A stretch of DNA of 21,838 bases from Silene noctiflora (GCA_009801015.1 VHZZ01011407.1:35148-56985), one strand, 5' to 3'; shown: positions 1 to 10,236, counted from the first letter of the stretch. Notes: generated from the sequence alone by a model not told the origin. A program made the numbers and translations.

Positions 1-129
1 AGAGGTTCTAAACTAACACAAATCCTAACTAATTATATTCGCCAAGTCAGCAATCCGTGTGCTCAATGGTGATTGGTAGCTTGAGTGTCATCAACATTTC
101 CAAAATCTCACAATGACCTTTTGATAAAT

Positions 130-727
130 TTTCTCTCTTTATTGCATAGTTGGGTAATTCTTAAAATAGATGGAGCTTCCAAAGGTACTTTAGGCCTTAG
201 GAAAAGTACATATATTTTCATAGATGAAACGGGTAATTTATCTCAGCATATTATTATTTCTCTTGTGGTGTTTGCTTGTCAATGAGCGTGGAATTTGTGA
301 CTCTAGATACTGGTTTAGAAAGAGCGAAAAAACTTTGCATTACGCAGCTTCTTATTCACAAGGATAATGCACCTTGTGTGAGTTTGATTTAAGAGAATCA
401 ACTGGTTAGTAACAATCTCCGACGGGGTGCATCATTACAAGGATCTAATCGAAGACGAAAACTGATTAAATAAGATTGAGCATGTTTACAAAGAAGCTAA
501 TTGAGTGAGCGTCTAACTCGCTAATAGAGGCATTGCTTCTTCTACTAAGTACTAACCTTATCATACTAGATGATCCCCCTACTGAAATTCGTTCTATCCT
601 ACGCAAATACATTCTTGATGTCGCTACTCCTCGCACCCTAACTAGTTACTATCTTTTTCGGGACTTGCCCCTCTATTGTAAAAAGAAAAAGAAAAAATAT
701 GGCAATTGTAAAGAAAAGAAATTGTAG
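130..727 (+). pseudogene. Decayed RNase H domain of a LINE-type retroelement
   Basis: Reading across three frames gives the order of the RNase H domain found at the 3' end of plant LINE-type elements. It starts with a W-V-I-L-K-I-DGASKG block (D at 169-171), the usual start around the first catalytic Asp. A block like KDLIEDEN..LNKIEHVYKEAN lies near 439-506, where two TGA codons sit where Trp is expected. The end is ILDDPPTEIRSILRK at about 560-610. Several frameshifts and in-frame stops rule out function. An A-rich stretch at about 678-703 resembles a retroposed tail. The nearest family is the LINE-derived RNase H-like plant proteins. The 5' boundary is uncertain, and no reverse transcriptase precedes it in the window. 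Confidence 0.65.
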
Positions 728-1602
728 GTTAGGGGTAATGGCCCCTCATGGGCTCATCAAAGCTAAAAAATGCAAAGTGGGACCGCATGATTAAATCAAC
801 AATATTAAGAGTGGAATGAGCTGTAAATTGAAGAAATATAAGACAAATGGACACATGAATACCGAGCCGCGAGCATCACGTCCTCAATCACGGGGAATGG
901 TTTTCGCATTGTATAATGCCCATTTTCCCCTGGTTGGACCGCTACTCTTCAACGCGGTTCGCCTACATTCCTACAATTTACTTCTAACCTTAGCTCACGG
1001 TTTCACTTATGTTCAACCTTTTGTTTTTTAAAAAAAATTAATGCTTAGAAATAACAATTAATTTAACTATGAGCATATAGTTTAACTGGTAAGATATTAT
1101 TCAAATTTTAGAATTCTGTTTTATAGAAATGTCGAGCAAAAATGCTTGTTCGGGGAGTTTTTGCTTGTTTGATCCTCTATGGCAACTATCACTTCGATAC
1201 TAGCTTTAGCTCGAAACATAAAGTTGTTTTTCATCTTATAAGTATTACATTGAGGAAATGTTAGGATAAGTCGTTAGTCGTGTTTGCGATTCAACTTCTT
1301 TCTTAATAATCTATGATAATTGGTGATTTAGTAGCCTTTTTATTGTCGTAAGGCCATACCGTGTCTTGTTACCAGCTAACGTAATATAATTTAACAAATG
1401 AAGTTCTCGGAAACAAAATTAGTAAAACCACTAAAGAAAATATAAATAAAATTATAAAAATAAAGTAGTGCAAAATTTCAGTACCATCCGTTGACGTTAT
1501 TTCATTTGCCTTGGCAAAATGGTCTCTACTAACTACCAAGACTTGTGAAGAAATGAATGAGCAATTGAGCAGTAGGTAACTACGTAAAGCTAAAGCCCTC
1601 TA
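728..1602. other. Spacer with no recognised gene
   Basis: AT-rich sequence between the LINE remnant and the promoter of the SKS gene. A short open frame at 816-1031 shows no recognisable domain and has no supporting context. At about 1079-1090 there is a tRNA A-box-like string, but no good B box follows it. Nothing else is recognised. Confidence 0.5.
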
Positions 1603-1604
1603 GG

Positions 1605-1641
1605 CCTCCACCTCCACCTCCATCTCCATCTCCTCTCTTCC
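1605..1641 (+). promoter_or_regulatory. Pyrimidine patch upstream of the SKS gene
   Basis: An almost pure C/T stretch made of repeated CCTCCA and CCATCT units sits just before the TATA box. Pyrimidine (Y) patches are common plant core-promoter elements. The assignment rests on composition and position only. Confidence 0.45.
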
Positions 1642-1657
1642 TTTTCATCACTTTTGT

Positions 1658-1665
1658 TATAAAAA
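1658..1665 (+). promoter_or_regulatory. TATA box of the SKS gene
   Basis: TATAAAAA lies 112 bp upstream of the ATG at 1770. This predicts a transcription start near 1690 and a 5' UTR of about 80 nt. It is the best TATA motif in the 150 bp before the start codon and follows the pyrimidine patch. Confidence 0.6.
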
Positions 1666-1769
1666 CTCCATCATTTCTACCTTTTTACTCTACACTTAAT
1701 AAACACTCTTCCTTCATGTTAACGCCATAACTTCATTGTTTCAAACTCCACCAAATAAAAATCAACAAA

Positions 1770-4700
1770 ATGTCTTTGCACATATTGTTCCCTTATTATA
1801 CATTCATTACTCTGTTTTCTCTGTTCTATTTTGGTGTCGCCGATAGTCCATACAGATATTTCACCTGGAAGGTCACTTACGGCCACATTTATCCTCTCGG
1901 AATTCAACAACGGGTTCGTTCTCCTTCCTTTTTTCGCTTCCTTTACGTATTACTTACCGTTTTCTAACACGATTGAGTTACGAGGGGTCTAACAAGGACT
2001 GTCACCCCCTAGGCAATTAGAATTTTAGTGTATTTATTAAAAAAAATGATTTTTTAAACAAATTTACTCTTCCACCCCTAAAATTTCCATCCTCTGTTTT
2101 ATCAATCGAATTTCAAATCCTCGTTTGCCACTAAAATGTTGTTTTTTCCCAAAAAATGCAGGGGATACTTATAAATGACCAATTTCCAGGTCCAGAGATT
2201 ATAGCCGTCACCAATGACAACCTCGTTATCAATGTCTTCAATTACTTGGATGAGCCCTTCCTCATTTCATGGTCAGTGTTTTCATTTCTCTTAATACATT
2301 ACTTATAGAAAAATGAGATAGCGTCACTCATTTTATACTGATCGAGTTCATACTCTCATACTCACATTCTATCATTTTATTAGCATATAAGTATATTATT
2401 AAAATATTTTATGTGAGTGTGATCGTACTCCAACTAAGATAACATTTAGTTGATAAACGAATTGGAACGATATGGGAATATTCAATTAGGTAAATTATTT
2501 TCCTAATATACACAAATACAAGTGGTTGTGAATATAAAAGTCAGATTTCATAAGAGTCATTAATTACCTAGGGTAGAAAATCTAATTCCCCCCATTATGT
2601 AGGTACTGAGAATTGTAATGTTTTTCCATGACTCTGAGAGTCGGGTATTGAGAATTCTTACTTCTTAGAAGTATTGAATGTCTACCATGTACCAAAAATA
2701 AATTTGAACCAAATACCTCATCATTTTATAATGTCTACCAACTCGGTTGTTTGAGCTAATTCAGCAGGATATGGGAGGAGTGGCGTGGCCTCGTTTTGTC
2801 CCTATGTTTCCTTTCTAGTAGACTTTGTCTGGATTGGAGTAGTGTAGTTTTGTTTTGTTTTTGTTTTCATTAATTCCTAGTTGGATGTAATCCGCTTCTC
2901 TTGACCAAAAAAAAAAAAAAAAAAAAAATCTAATCAAACAACCCCAAAGTAACGTCCATTAATATTATAGAACGTACTTTTAAATATATTTGGTTTCATA
3001 GTTTACATAATGACTTTAGTAAGGCATGAAAATTTATCTTTGAATACACAATAGCTTAAAGCAAGGTTAGACATAGATGAGGACTAATCAATTAGGAGTA
3101 TGCTAACAAAAGTACATTCCTTAAATTACCTTGTCACTTTTTTGAATTTAGTGAATGATGAGTATCAACCCAAATTACTAACTTACTTATGACAATAGGG
3201 CAATAGGCTAGTCACTAGTGGAGTAAGTAACATGCACACAAATTACCTTTTTGTCACTCCTTTGTTTCTCCATTTTAGTTCATTTCATATATACTTTGTG
3301 TTTTTCATTTTAATGTCTATATTATTCATCCAAGGAGTAGAATAAGATGTCTAATTACGGTAAGATGATCTTTTAATTTGATGGAAAACAATAATTATTG
3401 TGTAAGACGATTATATACGGTATAACGGTTGTCTTGTCCACTCAAATTATGTTAATGACCAATTGACCATTAGTTTAAATTACGTTCCCGCCACTAATTA
3501 AAGCGGATATAATCCACCTATATTTTAAAGGCAATATGGGAAATAAGTAGTCTTTTAACAAGTCAAAAACTATATAGAATGTGATTACTATTTTGGTATG
3601 AGTTGGAGCCAACTAACCAATTTGGTGAAAGAGAAAAGCGTGAGTGATATAATGATGCCTCCTAGCTTGCTTCTTGTATGGGCTCCATTAATTTCTTTAC
3701 TCCATTGACGGTAGACCATAAAGTAATAAAAAGGGTAAATTTATAATGCCATCTCAATAAAGGCACGGGGTAAAAAGGATAATTAATTTCGGTGATTGAT
3801 TATGTTCGGTATCCCATTAATTTCCAAACACCCATTAGAAAAACATGTAATCACGTGTATGATAACCTAATTTTTATAACAAGTTATTATAAATAATGTC
3901 ACACAATGATTAGAGCTAAATAGTCATTTATAATTTTCAATTGACCATCATTCGTATAACTGTCGATAAAATATGTAATGAGGTACGACTATACAAGACT
4001 CATAAACAAGTGTAAAACAAAATAAAATTACTGAATGCGGAGTATATGCTTATTTCTTCCATTTCATTGGATTGTTATATTTTTCAAAATTTGTGAGAAA
4101 ATTTTTAAAAAACGTAAACAATTTAATTGAATCAAAGAAGTACAAGATCTGCTTTAACAAAAGAATACGGATACTGCTCTAACAAATTGAAGGCTAATGG
4201 AACTACGCAAAATACACCGACACTTGTGCTATCTAGAACGATAATTGCATGTTTTAGTGTAACGGTACGTAACGCAAGACAATGTTAATCACGGCTTTAT
4301 CGTGTCCAATATTTCAATCTATGTTATGTACGTCATTTAATAAATATGTCGCGTTATATAACAGTCTTATTTAATTTAAACGGTATATACTCCGTATGAA
4401 ACACGTAGCTAAGTACAAGGTCAACTATGTCGAGGAAGATGTGGGTTTTCTTGTAAAATCGACTATATTTGTTCTCCGTAGTTAACAAGATTGTTGGTTA
4501 ATTTTGTAGGGACGGAATTCAGCAGAGGAAAAATTCGTATGAAGATGGAGTGTATGGAACGACATGTCCCATTCCACCGGGAAAGAACTTTACGTATAAA
4601 ATGCAAGTGAAAGATCAAATTGGGAGCTTTTTTTACTTCCCTTCAACCGCGTTTCACAAAGCTGGTGGCGGTTTTGGAGGAATTAAAATTGTTAGCAGAC

Positions 4701-6520
4701 CGCTTATTCCGGTTCCCTTCCCTCAGCCAACCGATGATTACACTATTCTTATTGGCGACTGGTACAAGGACAATCACACGGTATGACATCAATACATTGG
4801 TTCACATCAATTGTTGTTTCCTGCCCATCTATCATATTTATATCGAGTATTCGACAGTAGAATAATGTCGATTGTGTTGGCAACGTGACATTCATACTGA
4901 GTGGCGTTTACTGTGTGCTATGCATTCAGAAATTGAAGGCAACATTGGACAATGGAAAGAAGCTTCGATTACCTGATGGAGTTCATATTAATGGGCGACG
5001 AGCTAATGATGCAATTTTCACCATTCAAAAGGGTACAGCAAAATGACTCAATTTACGACATTTTTTTTAATTATTGAGCAGTATCGATCCTCTGTATATT
5101 CTATAGCCCGAAGAAGCTTAGCTTGAGGCAATTGGATAATTTTTTGTACCATGATAATTGAATGGGAAACAGAATAACAAAATTGTCGCTCAATGTGTGT
5201 AATTATAAGTGTCGAATGTCTGCAGGAAAGACGTACAGATTTAGGATCTCTAATGTGGGACTTCAGAGTTCACTGAATATTAGATTTCAAGGCCATATAA
5301 TGAAGTTAGTGGAAGTCGAAGGGACTCACACAATGCAGGAACACTACTCCTCATTGGATGTTCATGTAGGACAGTCCTACTCCGTTCTAGTCACAGCTGA
5401 TCAGGCGGTCCAAGACTACTACATTGCAGTCTCGACCAGGTTTTCTGACCGGATCATGACCACTACCGGTGTGCTCCACTATGACGGCTCAAACCGCCCT
5501 GTTTCTGGCGATCCACCTGGTGGACCTACTAATGAAATTGGCTGGTCCCTTAATCAAGCGCGCAGCATTAGGTAGAGTTTTTTTTTTTTCCTTCCTATTG
5601 TTACGAAATAAATGATTCCAATTGATGATATACAAACTTAATTATGAAATCGATGTTTTGTAGGACGAATCTAACAGCAAGTGGACCAAGACCGAACCCA
5701 CAAGGGTCATACCACTATGGTGAAATCCCATTAGACAGAACAATAAGGCTAGGGAGCTCTGCAGCTCGAGTAAACGGTAAACAAAGATATGCTGTCAATA
5801 GTGTTTCCTTCATTCCAGCAGATACTCCACTTAAGATCGCCGACTACTTCAACATCAAAGGCGTTTTCAAGGTCAATAGCGTTCCTGATCACCCTACTGG
5901 CAAGCATATGTACCTTGACACCGGCGTCTTGGGGGCTGATTATCGACAGTTTGTAGAGATTGTGTTCGAGAATAAAGAAAACATTGTCCAAAGTTGGCAC
6001 CTTGATGGTTACAACTTCTTTGTTGTCGGGTAATTTACTCTTCTTTTATATTTGATTACAATTTTAACTAATCTGGCTTTGAATATAGGCGGGAAAAAAA
6101 ACATTAATACGGAGTACTAATTTGGGCGAATGTTAATGATAGGATGGATGGTGGAAAATGGTCACCAGGTAAGAGGAATCAGTACAATCTACATGATGCA
6201 GTTTTCCGCTGCACTGTACAGGTACGATAGTTTGTATTAACTGCTCCCTCCGTCCTAAAAAACGCTTAGAATTTCCATCTAGGCCTTAGCCACTATCGAC
6301 CGGTCTGAAATTGCTTTTGTTGTAGGTATATCCAAAATCATGGACGGCTATCTACGTAGCACTTGATAATGTGGGTATGTGGAACATAAGGACGCAATAT
6401 TGGGCGCGACAATACCTCGGACAACAACTGTATTTGAGAGTTTATACACCGTCACATTCGACCAGGGATGAATACCCATTACCTGATAATGCTCTTCTTT
6501 GCGGCAGGGCTGCCAAATAG
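1770..6520 (+). CDS. SKS: SKU5-similar (NTP303/Bp10-type) multicopper-oxidase-like glycoprotein, 8 exons
   Basis: Exons, all with GT-AG introns: 1770-1913, 2162-2271, 4510-4780, 4930-5032, 5226-5571, 5664-6029, 6143-6221, 6326-6520. Total is 1614 bp, 537 residues. Residues 1-24 look like a signal peptide, followed by three cupredoxin-like domains with family blocks FPGP, DGIQQRKNS, CPIPPG, QVKDQIGSFFYFPS, SLDVHVGQSYSVLVTADQ, ASGPRPNPQGSYHYG and LDNVGMWNIR. The end RDEYPLPDNALLCG (520-533) matches the pollen NTP303/Bp10 (SKS11-14) branch, often named L-ascorbate oxidase homologs, and no GPI-anchor tail is seen. Copper ligands of true oxidases are missing: HWH is SWD (84-86), HGH is FFYFPS, WHLHGH is WHLDGY (436-441), and the HCH motif is absent. 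It is therefore probably not a copper oxidase. Known members act in cell wall and pollen-tube growth. N-glycosylation sequons lie at N111, N173 and N327. No frameshift or stop is seen. The exact SKS member is not assigned. Confidence 0.93.
2272..4509 (+). other. Long intron 2 of the SKS gene
   Basis: This 2238-bp intron is about ten times longer than the next-largest intron and splits the TGG codon of Trp85 after its second base. It is AT-rich and carries a probable LINE 3' end at about 2765-2928. Motifs such as GCGGAGTA (near 4036) and ACTCCGTAT (near 4389) resemble MITE remnants, but I could not pair them into an element. No coding sequence is recognised in it. Confidence 0.75.
2765..2928 (+). 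mobile_element. 5'-truncated LINE 3' end with poly(A) tail
   Basis: A G/T-rich block that ends in GTAATCCGCTTCTCTTGACC and is followed directly by 22 A residues (2907-2928) looks like the 3' UTR and tail of a plant LINE inserted in the sense direction of the host intron. No coding part remains. A possible short target duplication (CTAATTCA near 2757, CTAATCA near 2931) is weak, so the 5' edge is approximate. Confidence 0.55.
6240..6258 (+). mobile_element. Orphan Stowaway-type terminal repeat in intron 7
   Basis: GCTCCCTCCGTCCTAAAA matches the terminal repeat typical of plant Stowaway MITEs. No matching inverted copy occurs in the 104-bp intron, so this is a truncated or excised remnant. Confidence 0.4.
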
Positions 6521-6750
6521 ACTGATTAATTTGATTTGCTCTGTATTTTTCATGTTTAATTTAATGTACTAAATCATCAAGTATGTATGATTATTAGACC
6601 CCTCCTCAGGGTCATATTCTTTACCTTTCCTTGTCAAGGGTTGTATGTGTTAATGTGTACTTTTTTTGGACCGACGGTTTTAAATTATGATTCATTTTAC
6701 CCAACCCGGAGTTGTATCAGGTAAGAAGAGATGTCGTCGTATTATCACAT
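6521..6750 (+). other. 3' flank / 3' UTR of the SKS gene
   Basis: T-rich sequence after the TAG stop. It includes GT-rich strings around 6640-6660 that could act as a far-upstream polyadenylation element. No canonical AATAAA is seen close to the stop, so the transcript end is not fixed. Confidence 0.4.
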
Positions 6751-7457
6751 TTGCTAAATCCCGCGCACCATTTTGCTATATCACGCGCACTTTATCCTAT
6801 TATTCCAATCGTACCCTTCTAAAAAAAATGAAAAAAAATAAAAAATCTCTCCTTTCTCTCAAAACTGATAATTTTATAGATCTTGATTCCTCATATCAAA
6901 ATTAATGAGATACCGCAGCCAATTTATCAATGATATTATCAATACACCCGCTTTTAATCGATTGATTGTTTTTTTTATATAAAAAAATTAATTTTACAAT
7001 TAGGGTTTTGATTTTTTTTGTTGGAGATTGATTGATGGTGATCGTTGGGTGGTTGTCGGACTGGACGAAGTAGGGTAGTTGCCGAAGATGTAGCCGACCT
7101 TATGCAGTTGACGCGGTGGGAGTCCGGTGCGATGGCTACCTGTTCTGAAGGTTAGTGTAGGGCAGGTGGTGGTTGGCGTCGACTGGGGATGAGGGAGCGG
7201 ACATGCGGTGGTTGGCGTCGGGATGAGCAAGGGAAGGTGTTGTCGATGGAGGGAGGGGGCGGGGAAGGGGTGGTTGGCAGGAGGAGGAGGGGTAGTAGGG
7301 GAAGGAGTTGGGGATGGGGAATTTTGTTACAGGGATATAGTAAATTTTTGGCTTTTTTTTTTGTCTCTCTAGGTAGGGGTGGGAAATGAGGGGGCAAATT
7401 TGGAATAAGGCGGAAAAAAGCGCGGAATTTAGAAAAAATGTGCGCGTGATTTAGCAA
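6751..7457. mobile_element. Non-autonomous long-TIR element (Mutator-like?)
   Basis: The left end begins TTGCTAAATCCCGCGCAC. The right end, read on the other strand, begins TTGCTAAATCACGCGCAC. Similarity continues inward for about 65 bp through a shared TTATTCCAA block, which fits long Mutator-like terminal repeats. The left repeat contains its own 22-bp-period duplication (6751-6768 and 6773-6790). The interior at 7000-7400 is G-rich on the + strand, unlike its AT-rich surroundings, and holds a repeated GGTGGTTGGCGTCG (7168-7181 and 7207-7220). No transposase is seen. I could not find a convincing 9-bp target duplication, so the exact ends and superfamily are uncertain. Confidence 0.6.
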
Positions 7458-7564
7458 CTCCCTTATTAATACTTATCAAGCAACTTAGAAGCCAAATTCT
7501 TTGTTACATAAAGTTCTGTTTTTCATGTTTAATAGTAAAAAACAAAGTCCATTTTCGCCATCCC

Positions 7565-7710
7565 ACAATAACAAAATGTTTACCGAAGAGGTCTTAGTAT
7601 AGTGATTAAGAGAAAAGTATGCGACTATATATCACGGATTCGAATCCCCTCTTCCCAATTTTACCGGTCATACGCCTTATTTGACACCAAAAAGAAAAAC
7701 AATAACACAA
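7565..7710 (+). mobile_element. tRNA-derived SINE, copy 1, with target duplications
   Basis: The body is 7577-7698. An A-box-like TAGTATAGTGATTAAGAG (7595-7612) and a B box GGATTCGAATCCC (7636-7648) form an internal RNA polymerase III promoter. The 3' end is A-rich. Flanking direct repeats ACAATAACAAAA (7565-7576) and ACAATAACACAA (7699-7710) differ at one of 12 positions, as expected for a target duplication. It has no coding capacity and would depend on a LINE. A related copy lies at 15211-15365 on the other strand. Confidence 0.8.
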
Positions 7711-7737
7711 TATGCACTCATATTTTCTTATTTGTTA

Positions 7738-7883
7738 CTCCCTCCGCCCCAGTCATTTGTTGGATTAAATTGAACGTGAAAGATCAAATTACTCATGAAA
7801 TACAATCTTAAAATAGAAAGGATAACAACTCATTAAGATGCCCAAAAATAGAATACGACAACAAATGACCAGGACGGAGGGTG
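7738..7883. mobile_element. Stowaway-type MITE (146 bp)
   Basis: The left end CTCCCTCCGCCCCAGTCATT and the right end, read in reverse as CACCCTCCGTCCTGGTCATT, form a roughly 25-bp terminal inverted repeat that continues into TTGTTG on both sides. The left flank is TA, the usual Stowaway (Tc1/mariner) target; the right flank is TG, a likely decayed copy. It is non-coding. Confidence 0.85.
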
Positions 7884-8336
7884 TGCAATAGTAAGTCACA
7901 TTAGATAAATGTATAGTTCCCTTTGATCACCCATTTTTCAAGTTTAGGATTACCCTCAATTCCCCCTAAATGATTCCCTATCCTATCCCAAGGTTTGACC
8001 TGATAAACGGGTTAATCGGGTCGGGTATCTATCGAGTCAATTCGGACCGAATCAGGTCTTTCAGGTTCGAGTGGTTTTAGGTTTAAATGGTTATAATCAG
8101 GTTTGGTTAATCTGAAAATATACATAACCCCACAGAATAGAACATTTAATTAGTAAGCTTATACCCGGAGTTTCAATTACAGATACAGTGCAATATTCGA
8201 ACTTGAGCTGAAGTGTAAAATGAGTTACAGGGAAAAAATTTAAGTGAGTCGTTTTAATTTAAGTCATGTGTCATAATACAAAATAAAAATGAATTATAAT
8301 ATAAAATAAAAATGAATTATATGTGTTCATATTACA
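7884..8336. other. Spacer, no gene recognised
   Basis: AT-rich sequence with a stretch of repeated CGGGT/GGTTCGAGT-like words at about 8000-8070, which looks like decayed repeat sequence. No open frame with a recognisable domain is present. Confidence 0.4.
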
Positions 8337-9147
8337 TGTGTACACAGGGGCGGGCCCAGACTTTAAATTTCGGTGTAGCAAAAAAATCAATAAGTCTCTT
8401 AAAACGGATATATCCGTATTNGTCTTAAGATAAAACGGGTCAAAGAATCTACCACTTGCATAGTTGCATAAATAACACAAGTCTTTTGCTAATAATAAGC
8501 ATTATGTTTTTGTCTTAGCTTATTTATGCAAATGGTATGACATCTAACATGTTTTCGTTTCAAAAAATATTTTATGAAAAAAATAAAATAACACAATTCA
8601 CAAAACAAATTATTTATCGGCCCAAATTTACAATATCGCTTAATAATAAGCCCATAAATTTCAATTCTTTGCTATTTTTTTCTGTAAGAACTTATTGTTG
8701 TCCTTTGACTTGTATTTAATTTGTTACTAAAAGAAAACAATAACGAAGCAAATTTTAAACATAGACACAAAAAATTTTATGAAAAAAAAAAACTATCAGA
8801 ACATACTCTAAAAAATTAGGCTAGGTAATGAACAATATATTCTCTACAGGGAAATTTTTATTAGTTTTCATCTTAGAGAATTTGGAAAGTGTAAAGTGAT
8901 TAAGCAATTAGTTATCAATGTGTTATGAAACTTGTGATGTTAATAAATGAGCAAATAAATACATTTGAGCAAAATAGTGAGTAATTAAAAGAGTCATTTA
9001 CAAGTATTATGGGAAGGATAAAGGTAATTAATGACAAATCATGAGATTAAATGGTGTAACAAACTTTAATTTTCTCTTAATTTTTTTTGATTATGGTGTA
9101 GCACTTGCCACACCAAGGGTGTACTTGGGTCCGCCCCTGTGTGTACA
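8337..9147. mobile_element. Non-autonomous hAT element with perfect 8-bp TSD
   Basis: The element is 8345-9139 (795 bp). Its left terminus CAGGGGCGGGCCCAGA pairs with the right terminus, which reads CAGGGGCGGACCCAAG on the minus strand. Direct repeats TGTGTACA at 8337-8344 and 9140-9147 are an exact 8-bp target duplication, the hAT signature. The interior is AT-rich with no transposase, so movement would need an enzyme supplied elsewhere. GGTGTAGCA occurs near both ends. A perfect 14-bp palindrome lies at 8404-8417, and the window's only ambiguous base (N) is at 8421. Confidence 0.9.
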
Positions 9148-9525
9148 GTTCGAGACTTCGAGTGACGTGAGTACGTGACTGAAGAGTATTAAAGACTAGT
9201 TTAACATTTTGCGGTGACCGGTGATCCAAACCCTGACCCGGTCTGATTAAATAACAAATCTAAATTGAAATTTCAACCGACATAAGGATTAACCTACTTG
9301 ACTTCAACGGACATATGTCTTAGTTCAAACTTCAAAGGAAAACGTTGAAATAAGGAAATGACAATCTTACAATCCCGTTTCCCAACTCCATAAGGATTAA
9401 GCAGGTAAAACCTTTCCCCACGTAATATTGTTTACATTAACCGCTACTTCCCTTAATAATTTCAGCTTAATTACCTATCGTTAAGAACATACCCACATTC
9501 AATCAGAGCAAAAAACGTAAATACT
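9148..9525. other. Spacer before the split coding sequence
   Basis: AT-rich sequence without a recognisable gene or element. It would contain the promoter of the coding sequence starting at 9556 if that gene was ever active, but no clear TATA box stands out. Confidence 0.35.
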
Positions 9526-9546
9526 TGTGTAAAACGATTTTACACA
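9526..9546. repeat. Perfect inverted repeat, 9-bp arms
   Basis: TGTGTAAAA, a 3-base loop CGA, then TTTTACACA. The arms match exactly. It lies 9 bp before the ATG at 9556, so it would form a hairpin in the leader of any transcript of that coding sequence. It could also be a decayed repeat end. Confidence 0.7.
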
Positions 9547-9555
9547 TCGAGAGTA

Positions 9556-9960
9556 ATGGAGGAAATTGATACAATTGGAGAAGATGTGGCATGGGATGTT
9601 GAGTTTGATAAAATCAAACATAAAGATAATATTGAGTACTGGTGGATTCATGGTTCTCAAGTGACACCGATTTACATGCTAGGGTTGTGGAATTGTTCGA
9701 CTTTTTGGCACCGACACCATCAAGCCCGTCACCACTGTTGCTGCCTCCTCGTCAACTTTCTAACGCATCAAAGCAGAAAGAGGATATAATTGCCATGACT
9801 ACACCAAACAAGGTCAATAAAGACGCGACTCGAGAGCCGGGTAAAACATGCCAAAGGAAGAGATGTGAAAACATGAATCAGATGATCTGAAGACGTCATT
9901 GATGGACCTTCAAGCTCGCACAAAGATGAAGATTATTTTGATAAAGAAAACACAAAGAAT
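9556..9960 (+). pseudogene. 5' half of an unrecognised coding sequence, split by a copia insertion
   Basis: It starts at the ATG at 9556 in GAGTAATGG context and opens with MEEIDTIGEDVAWDVEFDKI. The frame shifts near 9650 into a stretch with ELFDFLAPTPSSPSPLLLPP and a basic KTCQRKRCENMNQ block. It shifts again near 9885 into EDVIDGPSSSHKDEDYFDKE followed by NTKN, ending at 9960. The last segment holds a KEN tripeptide (9943-9951), but whether it is a degron is pure speculation. The retroelement LTR follows directly. Charged, low-complexity composition suggests a nuclear or cytoskeletal protein, but I do not recognise the family. No introns are evident, so a retrocopy is possible. Confidence 0.5.
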
Positions 9961-10236
9961 TGACAAAAAAGCTAAGTGAATGTATTGAATGATTAGAGTG
10001 TAACTCTACAACCTATTTATATATAATCTAATTCTAGAACCTTGTAAGAAAATATCTAGTAACTAATTCTAACAAACTTCCTAGAAATGCAGAGTAGTAC
10101 AAAGGAACATTTTGGAATTCACTCCTCTCATCCTGCATAGTCAGTCTTGCTCTGGAGTTTACGAATACTGGTTTTGTTCCTTGGATTGCAGTCATTATTT
10201 GCATCATTGTCAGATGGAGAAAGATTAGCTGTCTCA
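9961..10236 (-). repeat. 3' LTR of the first copia element
   Basis: On the minus strand a likely polypurine tract (GAGGGAAGG, about 10239-10247) is followed by TGAGACAGC, and the repeat ends TTTTTTGTCA at 9961. A TATA-like TATATATAAATAGG lies inside. An alternative inner edge is the TGTTAGAATTAG at 10074, which would give a 114-bp LTR. No second LTR exists in the window to settle this. Confidence 0.55.

Noticed and set aside
1073..1145. Possible tRNA gene or SINE (A-box-like TAGTTTAACTGG)
   Set aside because: The D-arm-like string is good, but no B box (GGTTCGANNCC) follows at the right distance and the acceptor arms do not pair.
1130..1380. Second decayed RNase H-like segment (DPLWQLSL, LALARNIKL)
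   Set aside because: Only a few scattered residues match and no frame runs long enough to support it.
7000..7457. Overlapping open frames on both strands (Pro/Ser/Thr-rich or Gly/Arg-rich)
   Set aside because: They arise from skewed composition in the long-TIR element interior; there is no domain, and frames on both strands are equally open.
7577..7660. Functional tRNA gene from the A and B boxes
   Set aside because: No closed acceptor or anticodon stem; the head is part of a SINE with target duplications and an A-rich tail.
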